From assembly GCA_002389465.1 (NCBI GenBank), contig DGOT01000289.1:2419-12299 (forward strand): 9,881 nt of DNA. Reading direction: 5' to 3'. A program made the translations under genes and the position numbers. The notes under the pieces are model-generated. The model did not search any database. It saw only the letters and a program-made list of their open reading frames with translations, and had not been told where the DNA came from. Shown here piece after piece: positions 1 to 7,037 of this stretch; positions within the stretch are counted from its first letter, which is position 1, and each line of letters starts with the position of its first letter. This DNA comes from Bacteroidales bacterium UBA4459 (GTDB taxonomy: Bacteria > Bacteroidota > Bacteroidia > Bacteroidales > F082).

Positions 1-24
1 TCCTAACCCTTAACTCCTAACCCT
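1..24. repeat. Short 10-bp direct repeat after the mbsL-like gene
   Basis: The ten bases TCCTAACCCT occur at 1-10 and again at 15-24, separated by TAAC. The second copy ends one base before the stop codon of the large-subunit gene, so on the transcribed strand the pair lies immediately after it. Short GTTAGGA-type simple repeats of this kind are often seen between genes in Bacteroidota. No hairpin or T-run is visible, so it is not a terminator. The next gene presumably starts beyond the left edge. Confidence 0.5.
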
Positions 25-1128
25 TTATCTCTCAATTTCCGGAGGACAAGTCCCCAGACTATTCATAATAGCTGATACATCAGCGATATTTTCTCCTATT
101 AAAACATCTTCGAGTAAAGTAATAGCATGAACATAAGCTGCTCCTCTCAGATGTACCCTCCGCGGGTTTAATCCACCGTCACTGGCAATGTACATGCCAA
201 TCTCACCACGCACCGACTCGGTACGCACATAAGCATCACCTTTGGGTAAGGTCCATTTTTGCGGATTTGGAATTTTGTTGTAAACAGAACCGCCGGGCAT
301 CATATCAATCACCTGACGGATGATTCGAATTGACTGCCTGGCTTCACGACGACGTACCAGCGCCCTCGCCCAAATATCAGCACCATCGCTTGTTGGCACT
401 TCAAAATCCAGTTTGTCGTAAACTTCATACGGATCGTCAATGCGTATATCACTTTTAATGCCACAACCCCTAAGAACCGGCCCTACCACTCCGTGCTCAA
501 TTGCTTTTTCTTTATTCACAATTCCCACGCCCTGCACCCTCTTTTTGAAGATCGCATTGTCGAACATCAGGTCATCATAGTCATCGAGCCGTTTCTCCAG
601 GTAATTCAGCGTTTTCAACACCCTTTGTTCAAATCCTTTAGGCAGATCACGTCTTACACCTCCCGGCCAAATATACATATGATAAACACGGCCACCGGTC
701 AGTTCTTCGAACAGATCGAGAATATAGTTCCGGTCGCCCACACTCCATTGCCCCATGGTGTACAGACCCAGAGAGCCGTTTTGTCCACCATACCAAAGCA
801 TAAACGAAGCCAGGCGTGCTAGTTCCAGCACCATCACCCGAATGTATTTTGCCCTTTCAGGAACTTCGCGCCCTTCAATAGCTTCCACCGCCCGTGCGTA
901 TGATTCTTCCATAGGGTCAGTTTCCGGAACACAGAAACGGCACATCAGCGTAAAACTCTGAAGCCAGTTTCTTTTTTCCTGTAGCTTCTCAAAAGCACGG
1001 TGCAAATAGCCTACTTCTGTTGTAGCCCCTACAATAGTGTCGCCCTCCACTTTAAGGCGGATCATCATGTTACCCGTAATACCGGGGTGCTGCGGGCCAA
1101 GATATAATGTTGTTGCCTTTTCTCTCAT
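25..1128 (-). CDS. mbsL: MbsL-like catalytic large subunit (NuoD / NiFe-hydrogenase large-subunit family)
   Basis: Large subunit of the peripheral arm, facing the proximal cluster of the NuoB-like partner. It has 367 aa, slightly short for NuoD but usual for Mbh/Mbs L. Family landmarks are GPQHPG (residues 11-16), GYLHRAFEKL (40-49), the PGGVRRDLP motif (155-163) and the SDGGLNP / LRGAAYVH region near 316-334. Residues 63-66 are CRFC, corresponding to the first NiFe-ligand CxxC of hydrogenases, which complex I lacks. The C-terminus reads SLGTCPPEIER, where hydrogenases have a DPCxxCxxR-type motif: Cys361 aligns with the first cysteine and a glutamate replaces the second. A complete NiFe site is therefore unlikely. 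The start overlaps the upstream stop by one base (TAATG), implying translational coupling. Mbs-type sulfane sulfur reductase is the best reading; the substrate is not proven. Confidence 0.88.
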   Translation of the reverse strand: MREKATTLYLGPQHPGITGNMMIRLKVEGDTIVGATTEVGYLHRAFEKLQEKRNWLQSFTLMCRFCVPETDPMEESYARAVEAIEGREVPERAKYIRVMVLELARLASFMLWYGGQNGSLGLYTMGQWSVGDRNYILDLFEELTGGRVYHMYIWPGGVRRDLPKGFEQRVLKTLNYLEKRLDDYDDLMFDNAIFKKRVQGVGIVNKEKAIEHGVVGPVLRGCGIKSDIRIDDPYEVYDKLDFEVPTSDGADIWARALVRRREARQSIRIIRQVIDMMPGGSVYNKIPNPQKWTLPKGDAYVRTESVRGEIGMYIASDGGLNPRRVHLRGAAYVHAITLLEDVLIGENIADVSAIMNSLGTCPPEIER

Positions 1129-1700
1129 TATCTTGAATATTTTTTAGCGAAATCAGGGATTTCTTCTCTTGATCGTCTGATAATTTCTTCCCGCACATCT
1201 AGGGCATCTTCTCTTCCGGGCCTGTGCCAGAATGTGTCATCGGCATAAGCTTCCGTATCGAAATCGCGACGCATGGGGGGCGGGCCGCCCCAGTCTTCCA
1301 GAAGAAACTCATCAGGAGCTTCGAGTCCGATAAACTCTACGCCAAACATTTCTCGTAATTCGCGTTCATATGTGTTGGCTTGGCGCCAGATCATATCAAT
1401 ATTTGGCATTACCGGCTTTTCCCTGTCAATACGTGTCCGGATAAAAACCTTCATTTTTTCTTCAGGTGACCAAACGATGAAGATGATCTCGAATTCACCT
1501 TCTTCCAGCCAATCGACACAAGCAATGTGCGACAAGTGAATATAACCCAGCCTGTCCTTCAGATAAGTCAAAATTGAAGGAATACATTGTTTGTCAACAT
1601 TAAAATCCAACCTGTTACCATCAAACTCTTTTTCGGCAGCCTCCGGAAAGTTAGCTTTGACGTGCGTTATTAGATTTTCTTTTATTTCCTGCATGTTCAT
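1128..1700 (-). CDS. mbsK: MbsK-like NuoC-family peripheral-arm subunit
   Basis: A soluble 190-aa protein of the NuoC / 30 kDa complex I family, with no membrane segments. It is a structural subunit that packs against the large subunit on the cytoplasmic side. The family signature is clear: ERELREMFG at residues 112-120, then EFLLEDWGGPP (131-141) and the MRRDF (143-147) that stands where NuoC has its RKD element. The N-terminal half holds the alpha/beta domain, including HLSHIACVDWLEE (55-67). The C-terminal 40 residues are rich in Arg, Glu and Asp. The ATG at 1698-1700 follows an A-rich leader without a Shine-Dalgarno sequence, and a second in-frame ATG lies two codons later. Its stop shares one base with the mbsL-like start. 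It is separate from the large subunit, as in Mbh/Mbs, not fused as in HycE or NuoCD. Confidence 0.92.
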   Translation of the reverse strand: MNMQEIKENLITHVKANFPEAAEKEFDGNRLDFNVDKQCIPSILTYLKDRLGYIHLSHIACVDWLEEGEFEIIFIVWSPEEKMKVFIRTRIDREKPVMPNIDMIWRQANTYERELREMFGVEFIGLEAPDEFLLEDWGGPPPMRRDFDTEAYADDTFWHRPGREDALDVREEIIRRSREEIPDFAKKYSR

Positions 1701-1716
1701 TTAGTTTTGAGTTTTT

Positions 1717-1749
1717 AGCTCTGGATTCTTGGTTTTGCGAACCAGAGCT
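1717..1749. repeat. Inverted repeat (8-bp stem) in the mbsJ-mbsK gap
   Basis: AGCTCTGG at 1717-1724 is matched by its perfect reverse complement CCAGAGCT at 1742-1749, with a 17-base loop. A second, mutually exclusive pairing, TGGTT (1730-1734) with AACCA (1740-1744), lies in the loop and overlaps the right arm. It occupies the 68-base gap between the NuoB-like and NuoC-like genes, one of the two larger gaps in the operon. On the transcribed strand the stem is followed by A-rich sequence, not a T-run, so it does not look like an intrinsic terminator. It could be an mRNA-processing or stability element, or chance. Confidence 0.45.
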
Positions 1750-1768
1750 TCAACCATATATTAATGTT

Positions 1769-2314
1769 TTACCAGTTATATTCAGGCATCACCCAATTGG
1801 GGATGATCTTTTTCTGATTACCCCTGTACCATTCCAGGTTTTCCTTGTATTTGGTTGCACCATTGGCTTTACCTTCAGCAATTAATTGCTGCAACTTGCC
1901 AAAACCGGCAAGTACTGCCTCAGGCCTTGGCATACATCCATTGATGTATACATCCACAGGAAGATACTTATCCAGAACCTTGATCGTATTATAAGAATCG
2001 TAATACATGCCACCATTAATGGTGCATGAGCCAAAACCTATAACGTATTTGGGATCCTGCATTTGCTCATACACCCTGATAACCCGTTTAAGGGTTTTGG
2101 TTGTCAGGTATCCTGTAATGAGCAGCACATCCGCCTGGCGAGGGGTGGCAGCACCCCGTACTCCCAATCGTTCAGCATCATACCGGGAAGTCATTGTCGG
2201 AGGTATCTCAATGGCTCCGCAACCTGTTCCGTATGCTAAAACCCAGATAGAGTGCTTCCGCGACCAGTTCTGGATGATGTCTACTATTTTTTGTGAATTT
2301 TTGTCGTTAATCAT
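1769..2314 (-). CDS. mbsJ: MbsJ-like NuoB-family iron-sulfur subunit with only three cluster cysteines
   Basis: The small subunit carrying the proximal [4Fe-4S] cluster (N2 in complex I), 181 aa and soluble. Strong NuoB features are SRYDAERLGVRG (43-54), GFGSCTINGG (93-102) and the CMPRPEA segment (127-133). NuoB ligates its cluster with a tandem CC plus two later cysteines. Here the tandem site reads GCGAIE, so the only cysteines in the protein are Cys32, Cys97 and Cys127. Their spacing of 65 and 30 residues fits the NuoB ligands with one missing. Published work on the P. furiosus Mbs complex describes a site-differentiated cluster as the catalytic site, and this residue pattern would produce one. 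The ATG at 2312-2314 follows an A-rich leader (AATAAAAAAGAAA) with no Shine-Dalgarno. Family assignment is very sure; the catalytic role is inference. Confidence 0.93.
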   Translation of the reverse strand: MINDKNSQKIVDIIQNWSRKHSIWVLAYGTGCGAIEIPPTMTSRYDAERLGVRGAATPRQADVLLITGYLTTKTLKRVIRVYEQMQDPKYVIGFGSCTINGGMYYDSYNTIKVLDKYLPVDVYINGCMPRPEAVLAGFGKLQQLIAEGKANGATKYKENLEWYRGNQKKIIPNWVMPEYNW

Positions 2315-2372
2315 TTTCTTTTTTATTATTCTGTTGAATCCTTATGTTAACTCCACTCCTATTCTTTTATTC

Positions 2373-3284
2373 TTAAAAAATAGCAGCATACAGAAGTGCC
2401 AGAAATCCAAAAAACAGAGGCCATCCCCAAAAATATTTAATGGCCTGTTCTGTTCTGTACCGGGGGCTTACCGTTCCGTAAAGCATAGGGATCAGATAAA
2501 TCGCGAATGTTTTAATCAGTAATTCAACAATGTTACTTGCTCCGCCCAGGAACAGGTCGACATAGAGGGTTAATTTGGCAAAAGCAAAAATCGAATTTGA
2601 CGACATCAACGTGAAAAGGTATTTGCCGCCGTTTTCCGATACGGGACCTGAGGCGAGCTCGGTAGGAGCCCCTACAATATCAAACGGAGAATACCTGAAC
2701 ATCCCAAGCATTGCCAGCACAGCAGCAATGAAAGCAAAAGGTGATGAAAACATCAACCAAACACCTTGCTCCTGCTGAATATTGATCAAATCAACAATTG
2801 AAGCTGTCTTGTATTGCATCATCAATGCGACCAGGGCCATCACCCAGGGGATTTCGAAGCCCACCATCTGGCTCAAACCACGAGTAACACCTATGGCTGA
2901 GTTGGGGTTTCCGGTTTGTCCGGCACCCAATGCCATACCAAGAGGGCCAAAAACCATAATGTATAAAAGGAAGATCAGGTCTCCCTTAAAATTCAGGTTG
3001 CTGAACCACTGGTCTCCTGTAAGTACCGGAACAACCAGTACCGACATAATAGACGTGATCATCATAAAGGCAGGCCCTATGTGCTGCATAAAACCGTGAT
3101 GAATAGCAGAAGTTTTCGAGGCAAGTTTTAATGCATCAATAAAGTTCTGATAAAAAGGCGGACCTTTTCGGTTCTGAATCCTTGCAGTGATCTTACGGCT
3201 TAATCCCATATAGGTCAATCCAACAATAAAAGCCACGATGACTGTTATGATTGCCCCTAAAATTTTATACCAAATTGATTCCAT
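2373..3284 (-). CDS. mbsM: MbsM-like NuoH-family membrane anchor subunit
   Basis: Integral membrane subunit (303 aa, about eight hydrophobic segments) linking the peripheral redox arm to the ion-pumping arm; homologous to NuoH, EchB, HycD and MbhM. The first cytoplasmic loop has RKITARIQNRKGPP (30-43), the family's conserved Arg-Lys...Gln-x-Arg-x-Gly-Pro element. GFEIPW (142-147) corresponds to the NuoH SYEIP segment. FDIVGAPTELASGPVSE (201-217) is the acidic loop facing the NuoB and NuoD subunits; it lacks the double acidic AE-EL pattern of complex I but keeps Glu209 and Glu217. Near the C-terminus SPRYRTEQ (273-280) matches the family's conserved Arg-rich turn. It starts 16 bases after the H'-like stop and ends 58 bases before the NuoB-like start. 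The H'-M-J-K-L order follows the Mbs/Mbx layout rather than Mbh, where M comes after L. Confidence 0.92.
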   Translation of the reverse strand: MESIWYKILGAIITVIVAFIVGLTYMGLSRKITARIQNRKGPPFYQNFIDALKLASKTSAIHHGFMQHIGPAFMMITSIMSVLVVPVLTGDQWFSNLNFKGDLIFLLYIMVFGPLGMALGAGQTGNPNSAIGVTRGLSQMVGFEIPWVMALVALMMQYKTASIVDLINIQQEQGVWLMFSSPFAFIAAVLAMLGMFRYSPFDIVGAPTELASGPVSENGGKYLFTLMSSNSIFAFAKLTLYVDLFLGGASNIVELLIKTFAIYLIPMLYGTVSPRYRTEQAIKYFWGWPLFFGFLALLYAAIF

Positions 3285-3300
3285 TTATATATACATTTAA

Positions 3301-5151
3301 TTATCCGAAAATGATGTTTTTAAATAATAGCAACAACACGACAAATATGACGACATACATGGCATAAGTTTGGCCGTTTCCTGTGTAAATCCGGCGGGTA
3401 AAGTCAAACAAAGCTTCCATGCCGTTAGCAAAACCGGTGTAATATTTATCTATCTGACGACGCATTAATGGTTCAACAGCCCTGAAGAAAGGTTGCATGA
3501 AATTCATTGAAAAGGTCAGGTTTTCATGTTCTTTTGGCACTTCACCTGAGGAACTGATGTCTTTTGTCGTTACATACCTTGTCTCTTTATATCCCTTTAT
3601 GGTAAGGAAAGTTAAGAAGAAAAGGAAAATCCCAATAATCGTATAGACGATGGGCTGCATGGCAATCTGATTGCCCCATTCGTTAAAAATAATCGACAAT
3701 TCCCACAAATGCCCCTGGGTGTTTGCATAACCCAGTGTCTGCATAGCTTCGTTGATCGGGTTTAGAATTAGTCCAGGGAATACACCCAATACAAAGGTAC
3801 TTACCGCCAATATCAGCATAGGAACTACCATCATGGCAGGCGCTTCTTTCACATGGCTCCATTCTGTTTCTTCCTGGCCAAGGAAAAATCCGAACAAAAA
3901 TTTATAACAATACAGAAATGCAGCTGTACTGGAAAAGAAGATCACGATAACCAACAGGTAATGATTGCTGCCAATCAGCGATTCATACAACATCCATTTA
4001 CTGATAAAACCACCAAGTGGTGGAATACCTGCCAGTGCAATGATCGCAAATAATGCAGCAAGAAATGTCCACGGCATCTTTCTGATCAGACCGGTCACTT
4101 CGGTAAGGTTAGACGTACCCGTTTGTCTTTCAATAGCACCGACAACCATAAATAGTGTGCCTTTAAACAAGGCATGCATTACGGCAAGAAACAAGCCCGA
4201 CATCATCGCCAGAGGAGTACCTATACCGACACCTACTATGATATATCCAAGCTGACCAATAGACGAGTAGGCCAGTAATTTTTTTGCATCATCTTGTTTA
4301 ATTGCCCACAAGGTTCCCATTACAGCTGTAATACCTCCGAGCCAGGCGATCACTTCTCTGAACCAGTGCCCTCCCGGAATATGAGAAATCAGGCTGACCA
4401 TTACAATCACCATCCCATAAATACCCATCTTCGATAAGGCTCCTGAAAATACACTGGAATAAGCCATTGGTGCATGGCTGTATGCTCCCGGCGCCCATAC
4501 GTGCAACGGCATCAGGGCACTTTTAACGCCAAACCCAATGAGTAACAGAATCGGAATTAAAAGTTGCATGTTAAAACTAAAACCAGGGAAAGACTGAATT
4601 AAACTATCGATCATCATACTTCCGGTCAGTGAATAGATCACAACGATAGCCATCAGCATGGCATAGGCTCCAACAGCGCTGAATATAAAGTATTTAATTC
4701 CTACTGTCTGTACATCCTTACCCTGATAAACCACCATCAGGTATGAAGACCAGGTCATAATTTCCCAGAAAATAAAGAAGGAGATCAGGTCGCGACTGAA
4801 TAAAATACCCAGCATCGACATAATCGTCAGGATGTAATTAAAATAGAAGAAACTTACGTTATCTTTATTCCGCATCGCCGATACGGCATAGATGGCAGCC
4901 ATCAGACCCAAACCCGCAACGATAAGGGCAAACACATAACTCAATGGTGTTATTCCCCATTGAAATGCAAAGCCTGCCGCTTGAAAGCTAAAGGTCTGGC
5001 CAATTGAAATGTTTGTGAAAAACAAAACAACCGGGACAAAAACGGAAGCCAGAAAGAGTACCTCTTTGAGTATACCTTTTAACATACCGGCTAAAAAGGT
5101 GAGGATGGCCCCGCCTAAAAAGATAATAAATATCAAAATTATTGTATTCAT
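3301..5151 (-). CDS. MbsH'-like second ND5/MrpD-type ion-pump subunit
   Basis: A proton-conducting transporter family protein (616 aa) with about 14 membrane helices. The pump residues of the family are all visible: Glu130 in FIFWEIMTW (TM5 glutamate), Lys210 in GVKSALMPLHVWAP (TM7 lysine), Lys241 in GALSKMGIYG, His326/Lys330 in MHALFK (TM8) and Lys385 in GFISKWMLYE (TM12 position). It is over 100 residues longer than the preceding pump. Residues about 497-616 contain a membrane segment, a polar linker, a long helical stretch with Tyr, Phe and Arg, then RIYTGNGQTYAMY and a last helix, resembling the C-terminal lateral-helix region of NuoL. It starts 11 bases after the previous pump gene. The tandem of two pumps is the H/H' arrangement of Mbs; Mbh has one such pump subunit. 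Confidence 0.9.
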   Translation of the reverse strand: MNTIILIFIIFLGGAILTFLAGMLKGILKEVLFLASVFVPVVLFFTNISIGQTFSFQAAGFAFQWGITPLSYVFALIVAGLGLMAAIYAVSAMRNKDNVSFFYFNYILTIMSMLGILFSRDLISFFIFWEIMTWSSYLMVVYQGKDVQTVGIKYFIFSAVGAYAMLMAIVVIYSLTGSMMIDSLIQSFPGFSFNMQLLIPILLLIGFGVKSALMPLHVWAPGAYSHAPMAYSSVFSGALSKMGIYGMVIVMVSLISHIPGGHWFREVIAWLGGITAVMGTLWAIKQDDAKKLLAYSSIGQLGYIIVGVGIGTPLAMMSGLFLAVMHALFKGTLFMVVGAIERQTGTSNLTEVTGLIRKMPWTFLAALFAIIALAGIPPLGGFISKWMLYESLIGSNHYLLVIVIFFSSTAAFLYCYKFLFGFFLGQEETEWSHVKEAPAMMVVPMLILAVSTFVLGVFPGLILNPINEAMQTLGYANTQGHLWELSIIFNEWGNQIAMQPIVYTIIGIFLFFLTFLTIKGYKETRYVTTKDISSSGEVPKEHENLTFSMNFMQPFFRAVEPLMRRQIDKYYTGFANGMEALFDFTRRIYTGNGQTYAMYVVIFVVLLLLFKNIIFG

Positions 5152-5162
5152 ATTGATCAGGC

Positions 5163-6665
5163 TTAACGGGTTAATGATTGACCTAACTGTAAAACATTAT
5201 TGATGTATTCATCTGTATTCAGCAAATCTTTGGAAGCGTTATGCAGTATACCTGTTACCGCATCGGGGTAGAAACCGATAACCAGGATGGCGATTGCCAG
5301 AACAAACATGGCAACCAGGGCATTAACTCTGGGCCTGTGGGGCGCAGCGCTTTTCTCCCTGCTGTATTCCTGGAAAAAGATACGGTTAACTACACGGAAG
5401 TAGTACACTATTTCAATCACACTTACGATTAATATCAGAACGATGATCAGCAACAGGCCTTCGTTGGCTGCAGCTGATAAAACAGAGAGTTTACTCCAGA
5501 ATCCTGCGAAAGGGGGCAATCCAACAATAGCAAATGCACCCAATGAGAAAAAGGCAGCCATCAATGGCATCCGTTTTCCCAGGCCGTTCATTTCGGCGAT
5601 TTGTTTTTCTTTTGAATTAAAAACCAGGGAGCTACCACTGAAGAAAAGAAGTGGTTTGATCACAGCGTGGTTAAGCATCAGGAACAGAGCGGCAAATACA
5701 CCTTCGTGTGTACCGATACCAAAAGCAACTATAACCAGTCCCATCTGACCAATACTGGAGTACGCCAACATTCGTTTCAGTTTTTCCTGCCGCAATGCGG
5801 ATGTTTCCGCAACAATTAACGTAATTAAGCCAATGACGATCAAAAAGTCGTAAGCACTTGGGATATCAAACAAGGTGAAGATCATCCTGATGATGGCATA
5901 AACACCGGCTTTTACAACGATACCCGCAAATGCAGCCCCAACAGGACCGGGAGCTTCAGTATAAGCATCAGGCGCCCATCCGTTGAGTGGAAATATTTCC
6001 GCTTCAATACCAATGCCCGTAATAAAAAAGATAAGGGCAATTATTTTATACGTAGGGTTCATGGTGTGCATTTTTGACGCAATGTCAGCCATGTTCAATG
6101 TGCCTAGCTGCGAATAAAGTATAGCTATGGCAACCAGCAAAAAAGAAGATGCAAGAGCTCCCATCATAAGGTATTTAAAGGAGGCTTCCGCACTGTTTCT
6201 ACCGGTATAGAAGGCCGTAAGCGCATAAGCCGATATGCCCGTGATCTCGATAAAGACAAACTGGTTAAAAATATCACCTGTAATCACAATACCGATGGCA
6301 CCGGCGATGAGTAACATCAAAAAGATGAAATACTTTTTAGCAGGTTCAAAATCTACATTTCGTTTAAACCGGTAACTGAACAACCAGACCAGGAATCCTA
6401 AAGCAGACATCAAGGTAGCCAGAAATCCTGTTAACGGGCTAAAAACAAGGTTGATTCCCCATGGCGGCTGCCATCCTGCAATGGTTTCTACGATAATTCC
6501 ATTTTGGCTTACATAATACAACAGAGTTGCCGAAAGAATCAACATGTAAGCCAATACGAGGCCCGGAATGATCCTGACCAGTTCTTTCCAAATCATCCCG
6601 ATCAGCGGTATGACAAATGCTGCCAATAACGGGATTGCTATTAATAATACCGGACTTCCTACCAT
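5163..6665 (-). CDS. mrpD: MrpD-like ND5-type ion-pump subunit (MbsH-like)
   Basis: A 500-aa integral membrane protein of the MrpD/NuoN antiporter family with about 14 helices, expected to move H+ (or exchange it with Na+). Visible functional residues are Glu140 in FVFIEITGIS, Lys252 in GIVVKAGVYA, His333/Lys337 in LNHAVIKPL and Lys392 in FWSKL. At the TM7 position, where many relatives and the neighbouring pump have a lysine, this protein has Glu221 (GIEAEIFPLNGWAP). I recall the same glutamate in some other MrpD-like proteins, but could not check this. The sequence APDAYTEAPGPV (231-242) is typical of MrpD. The start ATG overlaps the stop of the MrpC-like gene (ATGGTAG), so the two are translationally coupled. 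The first helix begins within ten residues, as is usual for the family. Confidence 0.92.
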   Translation of the reverse strand: MVGSPVLLIAIPLLAAFVIPLIGMIWKELVRIIPGLVLAYMLILSATLLYYVSQNGIIVETIAGWQPPWGINLVFSPLTGFLATLMSALGFLVWLFSYRFKRNVDFEPAKKYFIFLMLLIAGAIGIVITGDIFNQFVFIEITGISAYALTAFYTGRNSAEASFKYLMMGALASSFLLVAIAILYSQLGTLNMADIASKMHTMNPTYKIIALIFFITGIGIEAEIFPLNGWAPDAYTEAPGPVGAAFAGIVVKAGVYAIIRMIFTLFDIPSAYDFLIVIGLITLIVAETSALRQEKLKRMLAYSSIGQMGLVIVAFGIGTHEGVFAALFLMLNHAVIKPLLFFSGSSLVFNSKEKQIAEMNGLGKRMPLMAAFFSLGAFAIVGLPPFAGFWSKLSVLSAAANEGLLLIIVLILIVSVIEIVYYFRVVNRIFFQEYSREKSAAPHRPRVNALVAMFVLAIAILVIGFYPDAVTGILHNASKDLLNTDEYINNVLQLGQSLTR

Positions 6666-7033
6666 TTTAATCTTTTTATTTCGTCAATTTCTAAAGTATG
6701 ATGATGTCTGTAAAGCCTAATGATCAATGAAAGGGCTACTGCCGTTACACCGAAGCCGATAACAATAGCTGTGAGCACCAGTGCCTGAGGAACAGGGTCA
6801 ACCATCTGCCCGGCTGCCTCTTCATAACCAGGCGAAAAGATAGGCGCTGTACCTCCTTTTAGATAGCCTATGGTAATGAGTAAAAGGTGTATTCCCCCAT
6901 CGATGATGGACATGCCAATCACGATCTTAATGAGTGATCGTTTTGTGAGAACGGCATACAATCCTATCAAAATCAGCAGGATTGAAGCACCATAAACACC
7001 AAATTCCAGAATTTCAAATAATTTGTCGTCCAT
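6659..7033 (-). CDS. mrpC: MrpC-like subunit (NuoK family)
   Basis: A small membrane protein (124 aa, three helices) homologous to NuoK and to MrpC/MnhC; MbhG/MbsG in the archaeal nomenclature. The diagnostic stretch is DPVPQALVLTAIVIGFG (about residues 79-95), nearly identical to the MrpC consensus. The helix with IVIGMSIIDGGIHLLLI (37-53) corresponds to the second NuoK helix. The insertion between helices 2 and 3 (GGTAPIFSPGYEEAAG) is typical for MrpC and absent from NuoK. The C-terminal tail after helix 3 is charged and His-rich (RLYRHHHTLEIDEIKRLKW). It begins four bases after the MrpB-like stop, and its own stop overlaps the MrpD-like start. Together with MrpD it forms the core of the antiporter module. 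Confidence 0.93.
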   Translation of the reverse strand: MDDKLFEILEFGVYGASILLILIGLYAVLTKRSLIKIVIGMSIIDGGIHLLLITIGYLKGGTAPIFSPGYEEAAGQMVDPVPQALVLTAIVIGFGVTAVALSLIIRLYRHHHTLEIDEIKRLKW

Positions 7034-7037
7034 TGTT

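Noticed and set aside
25..1128. Functional H2-evolving NiFe hydrogenase (Mbh)
   Set aside because: The second NiFe motif lacks one of its two cysteines (GTCPPEIER), the small subunit lacks the hydrogenase CxxC, and no C-terminal processing extension follows the motif.
1717..1749. Intrinsic terminator in the J-K gap
   Set aside because: The stem is followed by A-rich sequence on the transcribed strand, not a T-run, and the downstream genes belong to the same complex.
2007..2522. 171-aa plus-strand reading frame opposite the NuoB-like and NuoH-like genes
   Set aside because: Antisense shadow: the composition is that of a reverse-complemented membrane-protein gene and no motif is visible.
25..3284. 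Reading the NuoH/B/C/D-like genes as a standard complex I (nuo) operon
   Set aside because: The Mrp E/F/G/B/C genes, the CxxC in the large subunit, the three-cysteine NuoB-like protein and the absence of nuoA, J and NADH-module genes from the window all point to the Mbh/Mbs branch.
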